Assembly: GCA_003134045.1 (NCBI GenBank)
Contig: PLAH01000131.1
Location: forward strand, 1-34,939
DNA: 34,939 nt
Reading direction: 5' to 3'
Origin: Gammaproteobacteria bacterium
Lineage (GTDB): Bacteria > Pseudomonadota > Gammaproteobacteria > Steroidobacterales > Steroidobacteraceae
Numbering within the stretch: the stretch's first letter is position 1; every line of letters begins with the position of its first letter. The notes under the pieces were generated by a model that ran no database searches, was not told the origin of the DNA, and worked only from the letters and a program-made list of their open reading frames with translations. Both the position numbers and the translations under genes were made by a program. Shown piece by piece: positions 8,094-15,779 of the stretch.

Positions 8094-8915
8094 CTAGTTG
8101 CTAACGGCCTTCTGGATCTCCTCGGCGGATACATTCAAACGTAAGCCCCATTTTGGATTGTGTATTCCGGCCATCGGCAATTGCGGGTCTAATTTGACTG
8201 CGCCCGGGAGCAGCCCCGCCTTGAGTTTGGTGACCAGAGCTTCGTCTGCAAGCCCGAGGGTTTCCAGGACAAACCCCATTCGTCGAATGATGGCGGCAAT
8301 TTTCATCCGATGCGCGTAGCCAACTAGCTTGTCAAAGTTGACTCGCGACTTCGCCATGAAAACCGCTTTCGCCACTTCGACCATCCCGCCGCAGTAATCA
8401 GGACGAGCGAATCCGTCAATGAGGGCTCGCTCGAGATCGCTGGCAAATACCGGATGGTTGCTTCCCAGATCGTGAGGGGCAAAGCCAAAGAACTGAGCGT
8501 TTCGGGTGGTGACGAAATGAACCATAGCCCCTCCCAGATTTCTCGTCGGAAGGCGATGGGTTGTACTGACGTACACATCGAACGACGGCTGCGTTACCAG
8601 ACCATGCAGATCCAGAGCAGAGACATGCGACAGATAATAGGGCTTCCCTTCCATGTTGGCGGCGACTATCGCGTATCGATTAGCGAGATGAAAATCGACA
8701 CTCCCCATTTCAAAAGGAACAAGATTGTAAAGACCCCTTCGGATGGGTGTGATTAGTCCGCGCTTCGACGCAGCGTGCAATATCCCCGCTGCGTGAACGC
8801 GGTCCACCTCCATCAATCGGGCAGCGGTATTCAAATCAAAGACCAATCGGTCTTGATCATGCAGTTTCGTGAATAGCAATGAGGTTTTCGGCCCCAAAGT
8901 CTTAGTGGCCTTCAT
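8094..8915 (-). CDS. abiEi: AbiEi antitoxin, winged-helix transcriptional regulator
   Basis: The N-terminus carries a winged helix-turn-helix (FDLNTAARLMEVDRVHAAGIL, ITPIRRGLYNLVPFE), followed by the AbiEi C-terminal domain (YLSHVSALDLHGL, FDVYVSTTHRLPTRNLG, ASDLERALIDGFARPDYCGGM). AbiEi represses its own operon and prevents AbiEii toxicity. I prefer the ATG at 8915 because GAGAG lies 5 nt upstream; a GTG at 8927 would overlap that site. Two tandem operator-like repeats lie upstream at 8933-9032. Confidence 0.9.
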   Translation of the reverse strand: MKATKTLGPKTSLLFTKLHDQDRLVFDLNTAARLMEVDRVHAAGILHAASKRGLITPIRRGLYNLVPFEMGSVDFHLANRYAIVAANMEGKPYYLSHVSALDLHGLVTQPSFDVYVSTTHRLPTRNLGGAMVHFVTTRNAQFFGFAPHDLGSNHPVFASDLERALIDGFARPDYCGGMVEVAKAVFMAKSRVNFDKLVGYAHRMKIAAIIRRMGFVLETLGLADEALVTKLKAGLLPGAVKLDPQLPMAGIHNPKWGLRLNVSAEEIQKAVSN

Positions 8916-8932
8916 GGTATCTCTCACATCGG

Positions 8933-9032
8933 TAATCGATCAATAATCAATTTATGTTGAATATAATATACGACACCCAGAGATAATGCAAATTATTCAA
9001 TGATAATCGACCAATAATCAATTATCGTTGAA
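8933..9032 (-). promoter_or_regulatory. Two tandem operator-like repeats upstream of abiEi
   Basis: A 29-bp element occurs at 8933-8961 and again at 9004-9032, 71 bp apart and differing at about four positions (TAATCGAyCAATAATCAAT, then TTGAA). Each copy has internal dyad symmetry (CAATAAT against ATCGTTG). Work on AbiEi showed cooperative binding to repeated inverted repeats in its promoter, which fits this layout. The region is much more AT-rich than its surroundings. Confidence 0.7.
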
Positions 9033-9110
9033 AACAATAATATTCGAGGAGGCTGCCTGAGGTAGTCGCCCCACGGACGAATGCCCTCCTCCAAAGGATA
9101 GAGTACTGTC

Positions 9111-9130
9111 AGAAATATCACTATATTTCT
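9111..9130 (+). promoter_or_regulatory. Palindrome upstream of the DUF6088 gene
   Basis: AGAAATAT-CACT-ATATTTCT is a perfect 8-bp inverted repeat with a 4-nt centre. It lies 20 nt before the ATG at 9151 and overlaps a possible -10 (TATATT, 9122-9127). It is a candidate operator for the AbiEi-like protein. Confidence 0.5.
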
Positions 9131-9150
9131 ACCACTTCGAAGCTATCGCC

Positions 9151-9747
9151 ATGCAGACCATCGCCAAACAAGTCCTTGACCACGCTGCCGGACTGCCGGA
9201 AGGCACACCTTTGGTCGCCAAAGAACTGTTGCACTTGGGCAGCCGCGCAACCGTAGACCAAGTACTGTCCCGCCTGATGCGGCGTGGCATCCTGCTGCGC
9301 GCCGGCCGTGGCATCTATGTGCTCCCCGTCGAAAGCCGCTTCGGGACCCGCGCGCCTTCAGCCGTCAAGATGGTCGAGGGTCTGGCGAACCGGCGTGGGG
9401 AAACCATCGTGTCGCACGGCGCAGCTGCCGCCAATGCGCTGGGCCTGACCACACAGGTGCCGATGCGAGCCGTTTATCTCACTTCCGGCCCCAGTCGCCG
9501 TTTGAAGTTGGGCGCACAGATGATCGAGTTCCGGCACGCGCCAATTTGGCAACTGATCTTTCCCGGGCGGCCAGCCGGCGAGGTGGTGCGTGCACTGGCT
9601 TGGCTGGGTCCAGAAAAAGCCGGTGAAGCAGTCCAGAAACTACGCGCCAAACTGTCCGCATCCGAACTGAAGGAAGTCGCGTCGGCGCGATCGCGCTTGC
9701 CGACGTGGATGGCTCAAGAGGTCAGCGCCCTGGTGAGTCATGGTTAA
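9151..9747 (+). CDS. DUF6088 family AbiEi-like antitoxin
   Basis: This 198-residue protein begins with a winged helix (GTPLVAKELLHLGSRATVDQVLSRLMRRGILLRAGRGIY). The AbiEi-type domain follows, with GETIVSHGAAAANALGLTT, AVYLTSGPSRRLKLG and IEFRHAPIWQL. DUF6088 proteins usually pair with an AbiEii-type nucleotidyltransferase toxin. Here the partner begins 8 nt before the stop but is truncated after about 38 codons, so this may be an antitoxin left without its toxin. A diverged copy of the 3' end survives at 3214-3340. It is transcribed away from the intact abiE operon. Confidence 0.85.
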   Translation: MQTIAKQVLDHAAGLPEGTPLVAKELLHLGSRATVDQVLSRLMRRGILLRAGRGIYVLPVESRFGTRAPSAVKMVEGLANRRGETIVSHGAAAANALGLTTQVPMRAVYLTSGPSRRLKLGAQMIEFRHAPIWQLIFPGRPAGEVVRALAWLGPEKAGEAVQKLRAKLSASELKEVASARSRLPTWMAQEVSALVSHG

Positions 9748-9854
9748 GTGTCCACCGCCGAACGCCTGGGACGCACTCAACGCCGCAGCTAACACATCGG
9801 GCCTGCTGCCCCATCTACTGGAAAAAGACATCTTGGTGGTCTGGTCGCTGAAAA
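9740..9854 (+). pseudogene. Truncated AbiEii-like toxin, N-terminus only
   Basis: The ATG at 9740 overlaps the DUF6088 stop. About 38 codons give NAWDALNAAANTSGLLPHLLEKDILVVWSLK, typical of the start of AbiEii-like nucleotidyltransferases paired with DUF6088 (the HLLEKDxxVVWxL stretch). The frame then runs into unrelated sequence encoding a PIN-domain end in another frame. The catalytic GG and DxD motifs are missing, so it is non-functional. Confidence 0.75.
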
Positions 9855-10004
9855 GATGCGCTTATGTCCGCTACCGCTCTCGTGCGCGGCATGAGCGTCT
9901 TCACCCGCAACGTGGGCGACTTGGAGTCCACCGGGTTTCTCCAACTGAATTTCCGCGGAAAACAGGGACGCGCCAGCCTCCATTTGATTAACCTAAGCCG
10001 ATAG
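9855..10004 (+). pseudogene. VapC-like PIN-domain toxin, C-terminal remnant
   Basis: In the third frame from 9855 the sequence reads DALMSATALVRGMSVFTRN, VGDLESTGF, QLNF and ends at TAG 10002-10004. This is the ending of VapC/FitB-type PIN ribonucleases (third acidic residue of DALIAATA, then the TRN motif). Everything upstream is missing and has been replaced by the AbiEii fragment. No vapB is visible. Confidence 0.6.
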
Positions 10005-10012
10005 GTTATTCT
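9984..10012 (+). promoter_or_regulatory. Promoter of the DUF4160/DUF2442 operon
   Basis: TTGATT (9984-9989) and TATTCT (10007-10012) are 17 nt apart. The -10 ends 5 nt before the ATG at 10018, so the transcript is probably leaderless. Inverted repeats AACCTA/TAGGTT (9990-9995, 10002-10007) and GATAG/CTATC (10000-10015) lie across the spacer and -10 and could be operator sites. Confidence 0.6.
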
Positions 10013-10017
10013 ATCAC

Positions 10018-10458
10018 ATGAGTCGGGTATTCATCTCTGAGGCGACAGGGGCCGGGATCTACGTCTTCTCGGACGACCATTGTCCGGCGCACGTCCATGC
10101 TCGACACCGCGGTGAGGGCTGGATCGCACGCGTGAGATTCTCTTACCTCAGTAGTACGCTGGAACTGATCAGCATTGCCCCGGTCAAGAACATTCCTCTA
10201 CAACGCGTAGTGAACCACCTCTTGAGCGATGTTCAGGAGCGACTACCGGATTGTCGGCGCAGCTGGTGGTTGACGCGAAGAACAACTTGTTTGGTTAATC
10301 AGTGGGCCGTGGTGGACGAACATGGAAGAGTCGAGCTTCTCTCGAAACCCACCCAGAGTGCGAAGCAGATCGCCGAGGCTCAGTACGATCCCGCGAACGA
10401 GCAGCTTCGCGTGGTCTTTCGGGATGGCACAACGGAAGAGGTGAGATTACGACGATGA
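10018..10458 (+). CDS. DUF4160 domain protein with DUF2442-like tail
   Basis: The N-terminal half fits DUF4160: SEATGAGIYVFSDDHCPAHVHARH with the HVHAR hallmark, then a strand WIARVRFSYLS and a helix near VNHLLSDVQERLPD. The last ~35 residues (KPTQSAKQIAEAQYDPANEQ, RVVFRDGTTEEV) resemble DUF2442. DUF4160 and DUF2442 genes are commonly paired and suspected, though not shown here, to be toxin-antitoxin-like. The stop overlaps the next gene by ATGA. Confidence 0.7.
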   Translation: MSRVFISEATGAGIYVFSDDHCPAHVHARHRGEGWIARVRFSYLSSTLELISIAPVKNIPLQRVVNHLLSDVQERLPDCRRSWWLTRRTTCLVNQWAVVDEHGRVELLSKPTQSAKQIAEAQYDPANEQLRVVFRDGTTEEVRLRR

Positions 10459-10898
10459 ACACACAACCGATCAGCGATGCCGAGTACGCCACGGCGCTTG
10501 TCACCGGCCGAGCCGAATCAGAGACCGAAATTCGGGCACAAGCCGCTCGCTACGTCCCTGAGCGGGATGCCATCGAAATCGTCACGAACCGTAATGCTGG
10601 CTTCTTGATTCCACGGCAGTGGATCGGTGCACTACAGGACGTGCCAATCGAGGAGCTGGGTAATCTCGAAGTGTGGCCAGACGGCTCGGCGATCGAACTC
10701 GAAGACCGAGACATTCACATCAGCGTCCACGGTCTCCTGACGGCGATCTTGCCTGCAATGCTGCCCTCGCGAACCGTCGCCGCCATCTTTGCGAGCCGCG
10801 GCGGCCAAGCGACCTCGCGCGCGAAGCGGCTCAGCTCGAAAGTCAACGGTCGCAAAGGCGGTCGACCAAGAAAGAGAGCAACGGCTGACGTCACATGA
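10455..10898 (+). CDS. DUF2442 domain protein
   Basis: The 147-residue protein has the DUF2442 core RDAIEIVTNRNAGFLIPRQWI, then LGNLEVWPDGSAIELEDRDIHISVHGLL. A basic C-terminus follows (SKVNGRKGGRPRKR) that could contact DNA. The ATG at 10455 overlaps the upstream stop (ATGA), and the stop in turn overlaps the next start (ATGA), so the three genes are one translationally coupled operon. It would be the antitoxin-like partner if the pair acts as a toxin-antitoxin system. Confidence 0.75.
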   Translation: MNTQPISDAEYATALVTGRAESETEIRAQAARYVPERDAIEIVTNRNAGFLIPRQWIGALQDVPIEELGNLEVWPDGSAIELEDRDIHISVHGLLTAILPAMLPSRTVAAIFASRGGQATSRAKRLSSKVNGRKGGRPRKRATADVT

Positions 10899-11474
10899 CT
10901 TCAGCGCGCTCGCAAAGTCGCGTGACCGACAACTATCAGTTGCTGCGCGCCGCAATCGACGCCCCAGACGGGTTCGGCCGATTCGAACATCGCAAGATGG
11001 TCGAAGATGTTGCGCGCAAGTACTCTCACAGCATCGTGTACCGGCCTCGAGAAGGAAGGTACATGCGTCACCTACGCGCTCGGGTTAACCGAAGACGCCA
11101 TCTATCGGTTCGTCGCCACTCGCTTTCAGCGAAAGATATTTGCAGGTCGCGACCTCATTGAGTGGTTAGTTCAACATCACCTGCGAGAGATTGAACCTCC
11201 GTACTCGCACTGCCTCGCGCTATATTTCTCGGATAACAAATGGGAGCACGTCGGTGTCGTATCTTCGGCCGGACGAGTCGTCTCCCAATGGGGGACTTTC
11301 CCAGTCTACGACCACCCTCTTTTGGAAATTCCAGCCCGTTACGGCGATGCAGTTCGCTACTTCCATTCACCTGGGAAGGCCGAAGCTCTTCGACTGTTTC
11401 TTGAGTACGCCAAAACATGGGGTCTGTCCGACAGCGACATTGATGTCGCAATACGTGCGGCCGGCGACAAATGA
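10895..11474 (+). pseudogene. Hypothetical protein with possible Cys-His (papain/NlpC-like) fold, frameshifted
   Basis: The start at 10895 overlaps the DUF2442 stop. The first frame reads NYQLLRAAIDAPDGFGRF up to SIVYRPREG, and the sequence then continues in another frame from about 11055 as TCVTYALGLTEDAIYRF. Together they would make about 190 residues. A Cys followed by a helix (TCVTYALGL) and a later WEHVGVVSSAGRVVSQWG resemble the Cys...His arrangement of small papain-like or NlpC-like proteins such as DUF7689; this is pattern-based inference. The ending is LRLFLEYAKTWGLSDSD. Whether the indel at 11050-11060 is real decides if the protein is made. Confidence 0.5.
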
Positions 11475-11803
11475 TTATCGGGAAATTCCTACAGTTTTTC
11501 GACAGCTGGTCTTTTGAGTCCGGTTGGACGGAATTTCCATACTGAGTGCTCGGGACGGGTTTCCTTGCATTGTGGAACGAGGTGTTATTCCTCATCAAGC
11601 CGTCAAAGTGTTTAGTTGCAAAGTCGGTACCGGCGGTGCCGGATTATGGAATCTGAGAGAGCCATACACATTCTCTCCTGACTTTTTATGTAGATATTAT
11701 CACCGGGAGTATTTTCGCGACGGCGACGGCCATTTGGTTGTTGCGTTCCGTCGAATATCAGCGGGACATGCCCGCGCAATCGACTAATGGGCAAGGAAGC
11801 GTT
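11475..11803. other. Intergenic stretch before the ATPase gene
   Basis: These ~330 bases show no recognisable gene; an 87-codon frame starting with TTG at 11524 lacks protein character. AT-rich sequence at 11680-11705 could contain a promoter for the downstream ATPase, but I cannot fix one. Confidence 0.4.
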
Positions 11804-14800
11804 ATGGGAACATCGTTATCAGAAGCAACCGGGCTACTGCTGACCGGCAAGAAGCTTGCCTGGAACAAGCATAAAGATCACAAGGCAGGATCAATCGCGC
11901 TCGACAAACCCGAACAGCGTCGCTTGCTTGAGTTCCTGCTGGCGGCCGATTCCAACAAAGTTGCCAGCGGCGACGAAACCCTATTCGCAGGACTCCTCGC
12001 AACGTGGGAAAACATAGACCATGACCCGGCGAAAACTAAAGCCGCAGGCGGCGGCAAAGCCAGCACACAATCGTGGCGGCTAGACCGCATCGAGGCTTTC
12101 GGCTTTGGCGGGTTGACAATCTTTGGTGGCAAACCGTTCGACCTCTACATTGGCGGCAGCAACTGGTGTCTCGAGGGCCAAAACGGCTCCGGTAAAACCT
12201 CCCTCGTGAGCGCGATCCTATGGGCGCTGACAGGCAAGCGCATCCGCGAACATGAAGGGCCGGTAGACGAGCGCGGTGCACGCGAGGATGTCCTAAATGA
12301 CGATGGGACAAGAATCGGGAACTGGCCGCCGCTGGCAGCCTACCCAATGAGCATCTCGGACCTCGGAAAGCAAGCCGAAGTGTGGGTGCGGCTTACCTTC
12401 AAGGCAGCGGACGGTGATATGGCAATGGCCTATCGCCGAATGATTAGCCCCCCGCTTGGCGACGCGCAGCTCGAAGAGCAGATTGATCCCCAGTTAGAGA
12501 CGGCGCTCCGCCTTGCTGAAATCGGCGTCTTGATGCCGGCGCGGCTTACTAAGATCGGCTTCGGCAAAAACAGCCTAACACTCTATGAGGCGGTTAAGCA
12601 GCTTACGGGGCTCGACCAGCTGTCCGATGTTGCCGAAGGCTGCGCCGCCTTCGGAGCCGGTAACCGCAAGTTCATGAAGTACGCCAAAGACCAAGGCATC
12701 GAGAATTACGAACGCAGGTTCGCAGAAAGTATTGCCAGCGCGAAACAATTGGCAGAGGAATTCGAGTTAAAGCTACCCGAGGTAATCGGTCTCGGGGAAA
12801 AAAATATGGATGTAACGCTCAAGGAGGCCGCAAAAATGGCATCCGAGGGCGCGGGGAAGCATCTTGAGACCCTGAAAAGCGAAATCTCCGCGACGATCGA
12901 CACTTCCACAGCCGAGGGACGCAACGCTGTCAAAACGGCAGTGTCGAGTGCGCGCGGACTAGTCACACAGGGACCGAAAGCTGTTCCCCTATTTCAGACC
13001 TGGAAGGCCCTGACGGACGCCGCTTCGGACGCTGGTTTCGCTAGCCTACCGGTCGCGTTGGAAACGGCCAAGGCGAATATAACCACAGGTTTGGAATGGC
13101 ACAACCGCCAGACAGCTGACGGCAAGCTGCGACTCAAGGCACTGGCTGCACAGAGCTTCACTCCCGTGAAGGGCGCCGACGCCGATTGCCCTCTGTGTAC
13201 GGCGCCGCTCGATGACGAAGCAAAGAGGGCGCTGTCGGTCGAGTTGGAAGAGCTGAAGACGAATGCCGCCGCCGCCGAGAGAAAAATCGCCGACGTGTGT
13301 CGCGGGATCCGAGAGTCGGTAACGCGAACGTTGCCTAACTCTATAAGCGATTCACGGACCTCGATCGACAAGATGGACCCCGCGGAATCGTACGTCACCG
13401 CTGTGCAAGAGAAGTTCGTCACCGACAAGCCATTCTCGAGCATCCTGACCGGGCTCGCCTCCTCGGTGAAGGCGCGAGTCGAGAGCCAAAAGAGCGATCT
13501 CCCTCACTTCACCTACGGGGAATTCAAGCCGACAGACGACGAGCCGGAGCCGGTGACGAAGCTGCGGCATGAAATTCATGTACTAGAACGCCTGATCGCG
13601 CTAGTGAAGTGGTGGAAGACTGCCCGACCGGCTTTCGGCAACGCATGGAGCGCGATAATTGGCAAGAAGCAAGAGGACGGAACTTTACCGGCCGACAGCG
13701 TGGAAGGTAAACTGGTTGTGCTTGAGCAAGCGTTGGAGCACGCCCGGCCGCTCGATGATTTATCCAAGCACCTAGGCAACGCTGCAGCGACGGTAGCGAC
13801 CTGGGACCAGATTGTCGCCGCGCAAAAGACGCGAGAAGCGATCAAAGAGGCGCTGGAACCCCTCAAGGCCTTGCGACTACTAGTCGCAGCGGAAACCGCC
13901 AGCTCTATTGCCACGCTGTCGGGCACCATCAATTCAATCTGTGAGCGAATTTGTTTGAAGGAGCGACTTGCTTACGAGCAAGCAGTCATTGGCAGGAAAG
14001 AAATCAGCGTTACCGGAAGTTTCACCCCTGGCATGCGCATCGACGCAGCCCTCGTCGCCAACACTTCGTGGTTGCGCGATCCTGTGGTCGTTCGTCTTCG
14101 CCCTCCGTGAAGAGACGCTTAATGCAATGGGTTTCAATCCACTACCACTTGTGGTGCTTGATGATCCGCAAGGAACCTTCGATCCGCGCAACAAGCGCAA
14201 ATGGGCACAGGAGTTGGTGCGCAGTGCCAACATGCCGACCGCCGGCCTTCTCAGCTCGCAGCTCATCGTGGCGACGCATGAACGTAATTTCTACCAAATG
14301 ATGATGGATCACGAAAAATTCAGCGCACAACAAGGCCTCATAGGTGGCGTGAACAAGGTTTCCGGCGTCGCTACAATCGCCAATGGCGGCGAACTTCAGC
14401 GACTGTATGACGAGGCAAAGAAAAATAACGACGACGCCAAGGCCCGCGAATTCATCCGCAAGGTCCGCATTTACTGCGAAGACTTGATCAAGTTTATGCT
14501 GCGCAGCGTCAGCAACCAGATCCCCGATATGACCCTTAACAAGCTCAAAGAGGAACTGAAAAAGCTGTGCAAAGATCATGTCGCTCCTTTCGATCGGAAG
14601 GCGTTCGACGGGCTTATCAGCGCCCTTAACGAGAGCCAGAAAGCTATTCAGTATATCAACGAGCCCCACCATAAAGATGATGAGAGCTTCGGTGTCGCCG
14701 AGGCCGACACGGTCAAGGAATACTGGGACAAGACGCTGCTCGACAAAATCCACGCTGCTTTCGTCGTCTTCGACAATTTCGAGCTATACATGGGTGAGCC

Positions 14801-15668
14801 GCGCACTTTTTCGTGGGCGAAAAACATCATCGAATTCCCGGATGGCTACAGGAGCAAAGTTAAAGAAGCCGAAATGCAGCAGACTGGCATCGCCGCAGCA
14901 GCAAAAACTGGCGGCCGTGCTGGCGACGGCATCTTAACCGTGAATGAATGGGACGCGGGCGAAAAAATTACACTGCCGAACCATGATGTATTCCAACTTG
15001 CGGCTGGCACTCTCGACCCTGTTGCGAACGTGGGCGACATCATCATCGTCAGCAACTATGCGACGATTAACCCACGCAACCTGGTGGTGGCTGCCTGGGG
15101 CAGCATGCTGTTGGCACGCCGCTTGAATAAGCCTGACAATCACTCAGAGATTGCTGTCTTGACCGGGCAAGCCGTCGATCCGTACGCGTTGCCCCAACCA
15201 GTGATCGTACAGCCCGACACAAATTTTCGAAAAATCGTCGGCACGATCTTCACGTCGCATCTTCTGCCTGTGCCGCCGATTGACCCCGAACGCGAGTTCG
15301 TCGCGGTTCCTGATCCCAATATCCTAGATAAAACGCTGAAAGGCGCTCGACTGTTTAAGGTCGAGGGGCGGAGCGCCGAGCCCATTGCACTTGAAGGGCA
15401 GTTTCTTATCACCCGCAACAAACCTGTGAAGCCCGACGCCATGGCCGCTCTCGATGGACGACTGGTTGTCGGCATCGATGAAGACGGCGCGCGGTATTTC
15501 AAGCGACTTCGCTGTCACCAAAAGATCGTGGTGCTGGAGAGCCTGAACCCGGACGGGCAAACCGCGGCACAGGTTCTGAGCTTGGACGGGTCGCATTCCT
15601 TGCCGAAAATCATGGAGGCACTGGAAGTCATTGGAGTTCTATTTGAGTTGCCAAGCGCGAAATCATAG
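11804..15668 (+). pseudogene. Large SMC/Rad50-like ATPase with C-terminal LexA/CI (S24)-like domains, split by a 2-nt frameshift
   Basis: With the frame restored the protein is ~1288 residues. AAGGAAG 4 nt before the ATG at 11804 fixes the start. In order: an N-terminal ATPase lobe with P-loop GQNGSGKTS (~125); a long helical arm with a central CPLC (462-465), like the Rad50 zinc hook; then a C-terminal lobe with Walker B VVLDDPQ (Asp codons 14160-14165) and H-loop IVATHERNF. The frame changes at 14074-14078: TTGCGC|GATCCTG fits LR-AILWSFVFALREE only if GC is restored. After a helical region, two LexA-like units follow. The first (~14940-15255; VANVGDIIIV, NLVVAAWG, LLARRL) lacks the catalytic pair. 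The second (~15285-15600; FKVEGRSAEP, LEGQFLITRN, GRLVVGIDEDGARYFKRL) keeps a Ser (15372) and a Lys (15501) 43 residues apart, as in lambda CI. Defence role and peptidase activity are inferred. Confidence 0.75.
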
Positions 15669-15693
15669 GCCAGAAGCGCCTAAGGTTCCCGGA

Positions 15694-15712
15694 GCGGTCC
15701 GCTATTTTTTTT
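15694..15712 (+). terminator. Weak terminator after the ATPase gene
   Basis: A short hairpin (AGCG-GTC-CGCT) is followed by an 8-T run at 15705-15712, about 40 nt after the ATPase stop and between convergent genes. The stem is very short, so the call rests mainly on the T run. Confidence 0.35.
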
Positions 15713-15779
15713 CCTCTTCTGCTTGTGTGTGACAGCGATCGACGGACGCGCGGCCGGTGTGCCCCATCAACCGCCCTCC

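Noticed and set aside
11524-11787. 87-codon frame before the ATPase gene
   Set aside because: It begins with TTG, has no ribosome site and no recognisable protein features.
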